Shown here in pieces: positions 12,451-23,111 of a DNA stretch of 64,000 nucleotides. Source of the stretch: Trichosporon coremiiforme (lineage: Eukaryota > Basidiomycota > Tremellomycetes > Trichosporonales > Trichosporonaceae); assembly GCA_039545355.1 (NCBI GenBank), contig BCJJ01000014.1, forward strand, positions 685,914 to 749,913. Direction: 5' to 3'. Made by a program: the position numbers and the translations under genes. Every line of letters begins with the position of its first letter. The stretch's first letter is position 1. The notes below the pieces were generated by a model. It did no database searches. It had not been told where the DNA came from and saw only the letters and a program-made list of their open reading frames with translations.

Positions 12451-13196
12451 ATGGCTTCACCGACATTGACTGCCCGCACACCGAGCCCAGGTACTGGAAC
12501 GCCGATATGGGCTCTCAGACGGAGGTCGACCTTTTCCGATGCCGCGCCGCCTCCTACGCCTGCGCCTCCGGTGCCGCCGAAGCCCTCTCGGAATGCGGAG
12601 GCCGAGACAAAACTTGCGCAAGCTGCCAAGTGTAAGCTAGAGAAAACAGCTCAAGCTGACAACCAGCCCCCGATGAAGACAAGCCAGAGACCAAGAAGGA
12701 CATCTTCCGCCGCTCGGCGCTCAAGATCGCACACACGGCTAGCGTCCGTCTGCCTCGCCGTCGGCACGTGCGGAGCAAGAGTGCGGTTCCGCCTGAACTT
12801 CCACCTCCAAGTACTCCGACACGTGCCCGTGCTCGGAGTCTGCAGAGCCAGACACCCTTAGGGGAGGGGTGGGTGCGGATCGAGAAGACTACGGGCGGAC
12901 GGGAGGGCGGTCTCGCTGCTGTCGGAGAAGGGGGCGTGGTTGGACTAGCCGAGGAAGGAGGGACAGCAATCGAGGGGAGGAACAATAGCGACGAGCCCCT
13001 GCCCGCTCCGAAGGGCAAGCTGCGCCGCCGCCAGAACCTGAACGTCAAGTTTGACTGTCCCGAACCACCGGCTCAGTGGGAGAGAGAATCTCTGCCCCAG
13101 ACACCTCGGCCCACGCCGACTACGCCGTACCTCGTTGCAGACGGGCTGAAACTGAGGACCGTGTTCCCCGAACCGCCGCGCGTCCACCATACCTGA
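12451..13196 (+). CDS. Proline-rich basic protein, unknown
   Basis: Not recognised. Two exons (12451-12631 and 12667-13196) with a phase-1 intron (GTAAGC donor, GCTGAC branch) give 236 residues. The N-terminus is Ser/Pro/Thr-rich (PPPTPAPPVPPKPS is an SH3-ligand-like stretch). A basic helix-like block (TKKDIFRRSALKI, then RLPRRRHVRSK) comes next, then Gly/Glu-rich linker sequence and a Pro-rich C-terminus. The coding frame is uninterrupted and the start lies in a good CCACCATGG context. It opens a run of three similarly built low-complexity genes on the same strand. A disordered scaffold or signalling role is plausible but not shown. Confidence 0.6.
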
Positions 13197-13535
13197 CCTT
13201 ACTCACACCATAGCGAACCAGCTGCGTCGGAACGACACCCGAAGCCGTAGAGCCCCTTGTTAGCATGTAGCGCGTATGCATACTGTTGTAATCCTCGACT
13301 CGTCACTGATAGCAGACAATGTGGCCCCCTCCTTGTCCACAGGTCTGGTTGTGGACACTCCAATCATTGCGACACGCCGGTACCATGGATGGCGCAGCAT
13401 ACGGGGAACGAGCGTCTGGTGACGTATGTGAGACGCTGACACTGCCTGTGGGCGGTGCTTCGTGAGCATCCCCAGCCTTAAAGTGGTATAAGGAGTCTGT
13501 TGGCTCAAAAAGCACTGAAACCCCACCCCACCGTC
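13197..13535. other. Short intergenic region
   Basis: No gene is seen. It contains a possible TATA-like AAGTGGTATAAGG element at about 13481-13493, 40-55 bases upstream of the next start. Confidence 0.4.
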
Positions 13536-15000
13536 ATGCCCTCACCGCCTGCCAAGGAGAAGCCCGGCGCGCCGGATCGTCTCTCCCATCTGTTCAGATG
13601 TGAGTTCACAATACCTGACAGCGCTAACGCCAGTCTCACCAGCAACACTACCAGCTCGGAAGTCAGGTCTGATCGCAGCTGAGCCGGTGCAGCCGGATCC
13701 GACATCGAGCCTTAACTTGGCCACAACCCCAGCCACAGTCCCAGCCACAGCCCCGGCCACCATAACGCCAACGACGCCTAGGCAATTTCGAACACTTCGC
13801 CGCATCAAGCCCGATCCTACGCTCGGCGCCCCTTTTTCATTCCGCTCCGCCGTGGAAGCGGGTCAGAGCGGAGACGGCCACGAACGGGCCAGTCTGAGTG
13901 AAGCTCAGTTCTCGATCGCCTCCGACCTTCAAGCGACAGCCGCTGGCGGAGCTCTGGAGGGAAGGAGGACCATCGGTCGGCGAGAGGTCGGCTCTGCCGA
14001 ACAACGCGGAGCACAGTGACAGCGCGGTGAACCAGAGTGCTGGAACTGTGGCCGAGGACTCTATGATCACCGTTGAGCTTTCGAGCGTACGGACAGAGGA
14101 GAAGACGCGGGGTGGGGATGTGACACTGTCGAACGCGCAGAACTCCGTGAGCTCGTTGGAGTTATAAGGCGTTCAAGGCAGCCACTCAACCAGCTCGAGC
14201 ATTTCCCACTGCCGTCAGATCAGGTCTCCGCCCCCCCGAGTCTGAAGCTGCCCTCCCCGATGTGAGCTATCCTGTCCTTCCCCCGCCCACCAGTGCTGTG
14301 GCCTCAGCCCGTGATGCAGTGTACTACGTGGAGGACCAGTTCTCTCCTCGGGGGTATCCCGCTTCGACTCAGGTAACCCAGCCGACAGCGTCAGACCAGC
14401 CATGCGATGATCCGAACTGCGTGCAGTGTGCCCAGCCGATCCCCAAGCCCACAGCCACAGAATCGGGACAGCCATGCCATATCCCGAACTGCACGCAGTG
14501 CGCCCAGCCTACTCTATGGCTACCCACTGAGCTGCTGCCCCAGAGCCCGCAACGGCCCGGCCTTCAGGGTACGGACGTTTCTGGTCACCAATGCCTTCAA
14601 CGTCTGGAAACAGCCTGAGCCGCCCAACCCGCCCAATGTGAAGGTCACCGTGAATCTTGGTGATGGACTTGTCGATGCTCTGAAGAGCTTGACTGAGGAG
14701 CTTGCCTGGTTGAAGCTGGCGCTGGCTACAATGCCCTCAATCACCACCGCCGCCTCGCCAGCCCTACGCAACACCCCCATCCTGGACCTCACGGACGCCG
14801 AGCTGCACTGGGCGACGGGGCCGCCGAGCCCGCCGCCCAAGCCTCCAGTCCATCGACCGAGGGCGGCGCCCGTTCATCCGTGGACGCCCATGCTCTTGAA
14901 CGCCGAGTCGCGGCCCCCTTCTCAACCATGGCACAAAGCCGGATTGGTTGCCAACTCTCCTTCCTATCACTCGACGTCCCTTGCAACGAAGTTCCATTAA
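13536..15000 (+). pseudogene. Low-complexity gene with shifting frames, possible pseudogene
   Basis: It starts like a normal gene: exon 13536-13599, an intron with a GCTAACGCCAG acceptor, then coding sequence in one frame to about 13890. Codon bias and sense then move to a second frame (about 13900-14160), a third (about 14170-14560) and back (about 14600-15000), each a +1 shift, and no canonical intron of the right length was found at any of the three points. The third segment has two copies of a Cys motif (PCDDPNCVQCAQP and PCHIPNCTQCAQP). The last has a coiled-coil-like stretch (LVDALKSLTEELAWLKLALA). Cys motif plus coil also occurs in the next gene, so this may be a decayed tandem paralogue. 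An unrecognised exon structure or assembly indels are alternatives. Confidence 0.4.
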
Positions 15001-15604
15001 GTCACTGGGTCCTCCGAGCCCGACGACGCATACTACTCCAGCGGCTCTGGCATTGATACCTCCAGTTAGATGCATCGCCTCACATCACCGTATTTAGACT
15101 GATGCATACGAATAGCCCCACCTTAAGCAGTGTTTCCCCCGCTTGGGTGGATGGGAAGGGAGGTCTTTGCAAAGTGCTCGGAACTCTAAGGCTGCCTGGC
15201 TACTCGCTGACCGTATTTCGGGTCTGCGTCTTAGCGTCCACAGCATGTGAACAGGGCGAGGAGGAATTCTGGGCCACAAAGCAGCATCCAGACAAGACCC
15301 GAAGGTTCTCTTAAGCTATGCAGTCGCCCCCAACACTGCCGCGCTGTTGGCTTCCCCTGGTTGCGTGACCCCACCGACGCCGCAGATCGACCTACTCTTC
15401 GCACTTCCGCATTTCAGCACTCGTGCCTCATTCTCCGCTCCGGTGCCCAGTTGACGGGACGCACGGCTCGCCGTTGTCGACACCTGTACCGGCACAGAGC
15501 TCCAGGGTGCGCAAGGTACCACCAGCTCACCTGCTCACCCGTGCTGCGGGCCCGAGATACATATAACCGCACAGTACCTTCCACCCACACCAGCATCCCC
15601 ATCC
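15001..15604. other. Intergenic region
   Basis: No supported gene. A TACATATAACCG element sits about 50 bases upstream of the next start and may be its TATA region. Confidence 0.4.
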
Positions 15605-17093
15605 ATGTCTCTGAACTCGAAGGGCGGTGAAGACAAGACATCGTTTCACGAGCGCTGGAGTGAGTTCTCTACTCCGACATCGCTGACAAGCAGAGCTCAT
15701 TCAACTGAAAGTCGTGCGGAGGAAGGAGGACACCACCCGGTCCGCGCCATCGTCCAAGAGCGAATCCGACGAGGGCCCTTCCTTCGACCTCGTCGACTTC
15801 ACGCCAACGTCCACCGCACTCATTCCGACGACTACGGCACTGCTGCAAGTCCGCCCGCACACCATTCATGGGACCCGCAACTCTATCTTCCGTCCCGATG
15901 CGCTTGGTCCCATCATCGAATCCTCGCCGAGGTCAGAGAATCCGACCCTTCCTCCAACACCGCGAAGCCTGAGCGCCAGCTTGAAGCTGAATGATGGTCA
16001 TTCGCCAGCGAGCGGGAGTGGTGGCAAGAGCCTTCCTCCCACTCCCTGTACGGCCAACGATGCAGGGCTGCCAACGCCGCCCGCGACCATTCACACCTCC
16101 TCGACGTCAACGCACACAAGGCAGAGCTCGGTGCAGAGCGTAGCCGGGACCGCGGGCACGTTCGGAGAAGACCAGCCTGGACAAGCGACCGGTCACTCGG
16201 ACGATGCGACAACCGCCACGGCTGGGACGCCTGGCTCACCCAGCTTACCCAACGTACGCAGCCCCGTGATGAGCAACACGGAGCGGCCGCACAGTAACTG
16301 GCACCCCGATGGTGCAGCAGCACCACAGTACACTCCTTCCGAGCCGCTGTTTGCACCCTCTGAGACACCAACGCTCCGCGAGTCACCGAGCCAGATTACG
16401 CTTCTGTCGGAGCGCGACCAGCGGGAAGCCGAAACGGCTCACCTTAAGAACGAAGTGCGAAGGCTGGCTGAGGCTATGGCTGCGTTCGATAGCAGCCAGT
16501 CAACGCACGCGTTTCACCATCCTCACGCACACTTTGGACATGCACACTCTCACTCGTTGCCAAACGTCGTGCCGAATGGCATACCCAACGACCAACCACA
16601 GCATCAGGAACACCAGCAACCACCCCATCAGCACCGGCTCCAACCCAATCCGAACAATCAGGTGCAGGTTCACCCAAACAACCAGCTACAGCGTCACGTA
16701 CCCCCGCCCACAGTCGTTCCCGGATTCCACCCCATGCAAGCCGGCTTCATGCCGTTCATGGCGTTCTGGCCCCCACCTCAGCCGCAGCACATACCCTGCC
16801 AGTGTGCGAGCCAGGTTCAGACACTCAAGGGGCAACTGGCGGAGCTCGCTTCGGCAGTAGAGAGGCTGGACTTCAGGCCTTCAACTTCCCCCACCTCGCC
16901 GCCGAAGTATAGAGTGCGTAGGCCATTGCCGCCCCGTCCTGTTAGCAGTCCGCCCCCCACCTCAACCTCAGGGTTCGGAACATCGGTAGAGATTGGGTCG
17001 TCGAGCGTGGGAACATCAACGGAGGAGACTTCGAGTGGAGCGAGTGAAACTACTTCTAGGCGGGCGTCAGAGAGCAGCACGAGCCAAAAGTAG
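15605..17093 (+). CDS. Ser/Pro/His/Gln-rich protein with short coiled coil
   Basis: Not recognised. Exon 15605-15659 (MSLNSKGGEDKTSFHERW) is joined by a short intron with GCTGACAAGCAG acceptor to 15694-17093, giving 484 residues. About residues 60-230 are Ser/Thr/Pro-rich. A helical stretch (ETAHLKNEVRRLAEAMAAF) follows, then a region dense in His, Gln, Asn and Pro (for example HAHFGHAHSHS) resembling prion-like or metal-binding low-complexity sequence. Next come a single IPCQCASQ motif, a second coil (TLKGQLAELASAVERLDF) and a Ser/Thr tail. The single-frame second exon and G/C-ending codons show it is a real gene. It is probably paralogous to the disrupted locus at 13536-15000. Confidence 0.65.
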
Positions 17094-17579
17094 ACTTATG
17101 GTGCAAACCACAGGCCATCACTTCCTCGGTGCAGCGGTCCCCACATATAGCATGCTCCTACCAGTCAATGGCAGAACAAGATCCGCATGCAGACGATATC
17201 ACACGCTGTACAAACGCCATATTCTCTACAATTGAAGGTCAGCGGTACGTGCCAACGGGCCGTCAGAAGAAGGCAGGAAGCCAGGAAGCAAGCCTGGGTG
17301 GTCAGTTCCAGGCACGGATCTGAAATGTTGACGCCGGCGATAACCGTGACCTTGCGCGCTTTTGGACCGCGATCAACCGTCGCCGCTTTTGTTTTTGCCA
17401 TCCTCCTCATCTCCCGGTCCCCACATCTTCTTCGAACTAGCGCCATCCGCCCTATCCTCGGTCAGAGTATTCATCTGATGCACCAAGCGTGCTCTGTTCA
17501 ACTTTAACGCACATCTTCAAGCTCGCCGCCGGCCTCATAGCTGCCGAGGAACACGAGGAAGACTCGAGGAAGACACGCG
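17094..17579. other. Intergenic region
   Basis: About 490 bases with no convincing gene. It forms the 3' flank of the low-complexity gene and the promoter of the zinc-cluster regulator. Confidence 0.45.
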
Positions 17580-20578
17580 ATGAGCACCCCCGAGGGCCGC
17601 GAGAGCCGGTACCAGGTGCGCCAGGAGCCGCGGAGCCGCAAACAGCTCAGTTGCGCTGGTGAGTAGCAGCTTGGGCGAGTGCGCGGTGTAGCTGACAGCA
17701 GAATGTCACCGGCTTAAGCTCAAGTGCGACCGTCAAAGTGAGCTTGCAAGCAGTCTCGCAGCTGATATCAGTCCCGTGCTCGAACTGTGTGCGCCGGGAA
17801 TGTGCCGACTTGTGTCCGGACTCGATCAAGGTGAAGAAGTCGTGAGTGTTCAGTCTCAGATGGGGCTTGGAATGAGCTGCAACGCGTCTATGAAGCAGCT
17901 GACGTCAGACGTGAGGAGAATCAGAATGATGCCTCTGGACCTGTCATCAGCGAGATGAGGGAGCGGCTTGCGGCGATCGAGACGATGCTAATGCGCTTTG
18001 GCGAGCGGGCGGGGCGGAGTCGATCACGGTCACGAAGTTACGATCGGGAGCGAGATCGTGATCGCGACAGGAGCCGGCGTTATCGGCGGGAGTTCTCGCG
18101 AAGTCGTTCACCAGATGTCGACCGAGAACGTGGACGGCATCGAGACCGAGATCGTGATCGAGAGTACGGGAGAGACTCTTGGTCGGACCGAGAACGCGAC
18201 CGACCGGACCGTGTCGGCGAATCTAGCTACGCCCGAAACGGACGCGATCGAGAGTGGGAGCAAAGGAGAGTGGGCTGGGACGATCGGAGCGGTACGAGGG
18301 GCGCGTCGAGAGATCCGCGAGAGGAGCCACGCCAACTCACTCGGCACCCGTACTCTACTTCTCCCATTCACCAACGTCAAGAGCCGCAAGACAATTACGG
18401 AACACTCGTTATCGACAAGAGCGGACGGAGCAAATGGCTCGGTCCGACTGCTGGAACGGAGTGGCTCAAGAACGTGAGCTACCTGCACCGGAGTTTGAGC
18501 TGACAAGCAGCAAGAGCTGTCTTCCTCTACAAGACCCCGTTCAACATCACCTCAACCAACTTCCCCGACACGGGTCGATGACGGGGGTGGGCTGTTCCCG
18601 TTCCCGAGCTGGGGTCCGCCACCGACAATGGACACGCTGAAGAGCCACCTTCCCGCCCCGGAGGTTGCAACGGATCTTCTTGATTGCTACTACGAGAACT
18701 ACGCATGGAAGTGAGTCTTCGAACCAGCTTCCAGATTTGGGTTGTAAGCTGACGATAGTCACGACGTTGCTCCTCGGCAGGGCGTCCAGTCCATCTTCAA
18801 CAAGGTATACGCGTACTCTGACGAGCCGCTGGCGGAGCGGGTGCACCTGCAGCAACTCGCGCTGCTCTTCATTATCTTCGCCATGGGAGCACTGCACAAC
18901 CCAGAGTTGCCACCGCACCATCCCAGCGCCGAACACCACCTTGCCGCATCTCGATGGTGCCTTGTCAAGGGCGACTTCATGGGCGTCAACACTGTCCCCG
19001 GCTTGCAGGCTCTCGTCATCATGGCCCATTACCATCTGTAAGCTCAAGATATGTTTGCTTGTAGCTGACGGCAGTGAAACGGAAAAAGGGAGGAGTGGTG
19101 ACAGCGCATGGCCATTGTGGGGCCTTGCCATGCGCTTGGTTACGGCCATGGGTCTGCACATTGACGGTGAGAGGTGGAGTTTGCCCGACCATGTCATCCA
19201 GGACCGGCGGCATGTGTTCTGGGAGTGCCAAACGATCGATGTCTTCCAGTCGAACTGCTTCTCGCGACCGAGCTCGCTACGATCTGAGCACATCGACACA
19301 GAGTTTCCCTCCTACCCGTCGACGACCCCGCACGATGCGTCCTGGAGCGACAACGTCTTCCGGCAGCTCAAGTTTGAGCTGTGCCGGATATCGGGTGCGG
19401 TTCTCGACCAGGCGATGTCCGTCAGGTCCACGCCGTACTCAAAGATCGGTCAGCTGTACGATCGGCTGTGTGCGTTCGAGCGGCAGATCCCGTTCAACTT
19501 ACGCTGCCGAACTGCTCTGCAAGCTCTGTCCAGTGCTTACCCGGACACGGAAGCCGCAACCAAGGACAGCCCAAGCGTAAAGCTCGACAACCTCCACTTG
19601 ACGTTCCAGCAATTCACTCTTAGTTTGAACGTCAGCGAGACAATCATCTTCCTCCAGAGGCCATACTTCATCAAGGCGTTGCAGGAAAACCCGAAAGACC
19701 CGACGAAGAGCATTTACGGCAAGAGCTACCTCGCTATCGTGGAGCGCTGCACAGTCAGTTTGAGCTGGCATGTTGCCGAATCAGCTGCTGACCCCCAGGT
19801 TATCATAGAGGTTGTTGCCGGCTTGTACGAATGCTTCCCGCGAGTCACAGCCCGTCACTGGTTTTTCTGGGTAAGCTTATGTACACGCATGCAGCTGACA
19901 TCAGTACCACCTCTTCACCGCGGCGATTTGCATCGGCACTATGATCATCAAGAATAGTTCGAACCCGCTCTCGCAGCTTGCACTGGTGCAGATCGACCAT
20001 GCGATCAAGCTGTACTCGTCTGTGATTAAGCTGAACCCAACCCCGAGTCTGATCCAGAACCACCAGTGGCTGCTGCATCTGCGGCAACGCGCGCTCGCTG
20101 CTTCCGAGCAAGAGAGCACGGGTGGCTCCAGTGCGCCAAGGGAGAGCACCGATGAAGATGATGACGACGATATCGATGTCAAGCTGATGGGGTGGCGCAC
20201 GCGGCTGATTCAGCGCGCGACTGCCGCTAAGAAGTACACGCCCCCGCCCTCGACGGGTGTCCCTGCTCAGCCGCCGACGGCTCCAGTACCGCAGCTCGAC
20301 GCGGTGCTACAGCAGCATATGCTGCAGGCTACGCAGCACAGCCAGGACATGTCGACGGACCTCTTCGTGAGTTTGAACTCCTGGTTTAGCTAACTCTCAG
20401 TTGCACCAGTTCTGGGACCCGACGATAATGCTAGGTTCGCGTGAGGACGGGAATAGCAATGGACAAGTCAGTTGGGATCCCCGTGTTTGGAACTGATAAG
20501 CAGTCTGGCAGCTGGTGGAACTGGGACCCGACGCAGCTCATGGGCAACGTGGGCATGATGGGAATGCCGCCGTCGTAA
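17580..20578 (+). CDS. Zn2Cys6 transcription factor with RS/RD-rich insert
   Basis: A fungal zinc-cluster regulator of 860 residues in 11 exons: 17580-17658, 17702-17737, 17772-17841, 17909-18473, 18511-18710, 18759-19037, 19075-19753, 19799-19870, 19905-20366, 20401-20466 and 20504-20578. The DNA-binding motif is assembled across three small exons: CAECHRLKLKCDRQ then PCSNCVRRECADLC, which gives the six cysteines. After a short coil (residues about 65-85) comes an insert of about 100 residues rich in Arg-Ser and Arg-Asp pairs. The fungal-specific regulatory domain follows (about 300-700: MRLVTAMGLHIDG, RRHVFWECQTIDVFQS, RHWFFWYHLF). The C-terminus is acidic, then Gln/Pro/Trp-rich. The 45-base intron at 19754-19798 is in frame, so it may be retained. 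The target pathway is unknown. Confidence 0.88.
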
Positions 20579-20886
20579 TGTGAGTTCTGCAGCTGCTTTG
20601 CAAGTATTCAGCTGACGCTCCAGGCTGATCAGCAACGATAGTCAGTTTTTGTAATTCCACGGTCAACTGAGCCCAGTCTCTGTACCAGTAGTGTAATTCT
20701 AATGCAATGCATGATTCAGACTCTATGAGAGGTGCGCCCAAGTATGGATGAGTAGAGATTGCGTTCTAGCCTAGGATTCGCGGACACGCGCGTCAACGCG
20801 TGGAAGCGAGTCGCAGGTCATTTTGTTGCCGGTGTTCGTCAGGCCGATGCCGTCAGATCACTGGTTTTGCCGTAGTGTTGTCGATA
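20579..20886. other. Convergent intergenic region with 3' UTR intron-like unit
   Basis: This lies between the stop codons of two convergent genes. Starting two bases after the TAA there is a full intron signature on the plus strand (20580-20623: GTGAGT, GCTGAC, CTCCAG). No coding sequence. Confidence 0.4.
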
Positions 20887-22719
20887 TTACTTCTTGCCGC
20901 CGTCCTTCTTGTCCTGGTCCTCAAAGCTGTTCTCCTTGTTGTTACGGTGGAGGAGGCGCTCTGCCCAGCCAACAGCCGACCCAAGCGCGCCAGCAACCTT
21001 GTCCGCGACGCCTCCTTGGCCCTGGCCTTGTCCTCCGCTCGGAACATCGTCCGTGTCCCAAACCCGGTCGGTGCGGTTACTCGTCTTCGTATCAGCGCTG
21101 CCCCGCGTGCTTGCACTACCATTTGAGGTCGAGCCGGATGAGCCGGTTGACTTGCCGTCAAGATCGTCCGCGAACTCCTGCAGAATCTTCTTCTGCTTCT
21201 GCGTCAGGCCGCGCGGAATCTGCACCTTCCAGGTAACCACTAGGTCGCCACGCTCGCCCTTGCGTCCGTAGAGCGATTTCACGCCGCGGCCCTTGAGCAC
21301 GGCTTCTTGGCCGTACTGCGTGCCCTCGCGGATCTTGACGTCGACGTCGCCCTCGAGCGTAGGGATGCGGACTTTGCCGCCGAGCAGCGCGGTGGTGAGC
21401 GGCACCTTGGCGTCGTGGAAGATGTTGGTGCCCTGGCGGCGGAAGACGGAACTGGGCTTGACGTTGACGCGCACGAAGAGGTCGCCGTTCGGTCCGTTTG
21501 AGGAGAGGGGCGCATCGCCAGCTCCGGGCACCTTGATCTTCATCCCGTCCTCGATGCCGGCGGGGATGTCGACGTCAATCGTCGTGCGCTCCTTCACGCG
21601 GCCGACGCCGTCACAGCTGTCGCAGCGCGCACTGCGCGGAATGGTGGAGCCCGAGCCGTTGCATGCCGGACAGGTGCTGGCCATGAACATGCCCTGGACC
21701 TGGAAGGCCTGCTGGCCCGTTCCGCGGCACTGCGAACAGGTCGCCTTCTTCTCCCCCGGCTTGAGGCCGGAGCCGTGGCACGGCTTGCACTCCACCACGG
21801 GCGTGACCGTAACCTGCTTTGCCGTGCCCTCGCACGCCTGCACGAAGTCGATGTTGACCGTCGTCTCGAGGTCGTCCCCGCGAACGGGACGTTGGCGGAA
21901 TCCCGCGCCGCCGGCAAAGGGACCGCCGCCGCTGAATCCGCCAGATTGGCCACGGCCAAAGGCACCACCAAACAGCTGCTCGAACAGGTCGCTGGCCTGG
22001 CCGCCGCGTCCACCGCCGAAGCCGCCAAAGTCTTGGAATCCACCGAATCCGCCTGCTCCGGGGCCAAAGTCTGACTCCGAGTCGCCAGTCGTGCCGTACA
22101 TGTCGTACGCCTTGCGTTTCTTGTCGTCGCTGAGGATGTCGTACGCGGACTGGATTTCGTGGAACTTCTCGGCCGCGTTCTCCTCCTTTGAACTGTCCGG
22201 GTGCCACTTCTTCGCGAGCTGCGCGTTAGCTATCTTCGGAGTGCAGGAGCTACGGCTGTCGTCCCCCGGTCCATCCCCGTGACATTGACAGGCTCAGGCT
22301 CGGGCACAGACAGAACTGAGCTCAGAGCGCCGAGCCCCGTCACGGAAGGGGGCAGACCGATAGAGCGAGGCTGAGGAGGTGGACGCCGCATGGCCGCTTC
22401 GCTGAGCTTTCCGCCCACTTCGTGTACTCACCCCATAGTACGCCTTCTTGATGTCAGACGCCTTGGCATCCCTCGCGACGCCAAGCACGTCGTACGGGTC
22501 CTTCTGGCTAGCACTGGCCACGTTGGAGGCATGGAACGCCCTCTTCTGGGTCAGAGTTGGCTCGCTCCTACGCCTGGCGAGCGGGCGGCCGCTTCCTGAG
22601 CTCGAGGGACCAGCAGAGCTCGAGGCGAGGTGGAGCTGTCGTCGTTGAGGAATGGGGGCCGAGACGGGGGTGCGCACGAGCGCGCGCGAGAGCGCGTTCA
22701 CTTGCAGCTTTGGTGGCAT
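20887..22719 (-). CDS. MDJ1: Mitochondrial DnaJ/Hsp40 co-chaperone (Mdj1 type)
   Basis: A class I J-protein that stimulates mitochondrial Hsp70 (Ssc1) in folding imported and newly made matrix proteins. Exons 22432-22719 and 20887-22218 give 539 residues. The first 70 residues are a basic, hydroxylated, acid-poor targeting sequence (for example LVRTPVSAPIPQRRQLHLAS). The J-domain starts at KDPYDVLGVARDAKASDIKK and carries the HPD catalytic triad in KKWHPD just after the intron. A Gly/Phe-rich linker follows, then four zinc-binding repeats (CKPCHGSG, CSQCRGTG, CPACNGSG, CDSCDGVG) and the two-part substrate-binding C-terminus. The 213-base intron splits the J-domain between helices and is unusually long for this genome. 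The C-terminal tail is Ser/Thr/Gly-rich. Assignment is firm at family level; mitochondrial location is inferred from the presequence. Confidence 0.92.
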
Positions 22720-23111
22720 TTTTGTGTATGTGTTAGAGTTGTGTTGGAGTGGTGTGTTGTAGAGGTGACAGACAAGTGTTCAGGTCGCGAAATGTGATCG
22801 AGTCCGCTGCCCACAGCTCGCGAGCCTGAGGCGGCGAAAAATCTCGGAACTCCTTCCTTGCGCTTGCAACGCTTACGCCCCGGCCGGTCAAACCCTTAGG
22901 CATCCCTGCAATGACGAAACCTCCAGAACCAGGTGGCAAACGCGACACGTGACTTCGGCTATCCGCCTATAGCCAGGCAGGTATTGGTCCGCGTGTGCGA
23001 GCGCAGCGAGCACCTTGCAACAAGCACTGAACTTCAGACGGCTCACAAGACGCAGATGGCATCTCATTTTCTAAGTGTAAGAGTAGGAGTGAACTATGTA
23101 CAAGGACGAAA
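22720..23111. other. Intergenic region
   Basis: No gene is seen. It contains the MDJ1 promoter (minus strand) and the 3' flank of the downstream minus-strand membrane protein. Confidence 0.5.
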
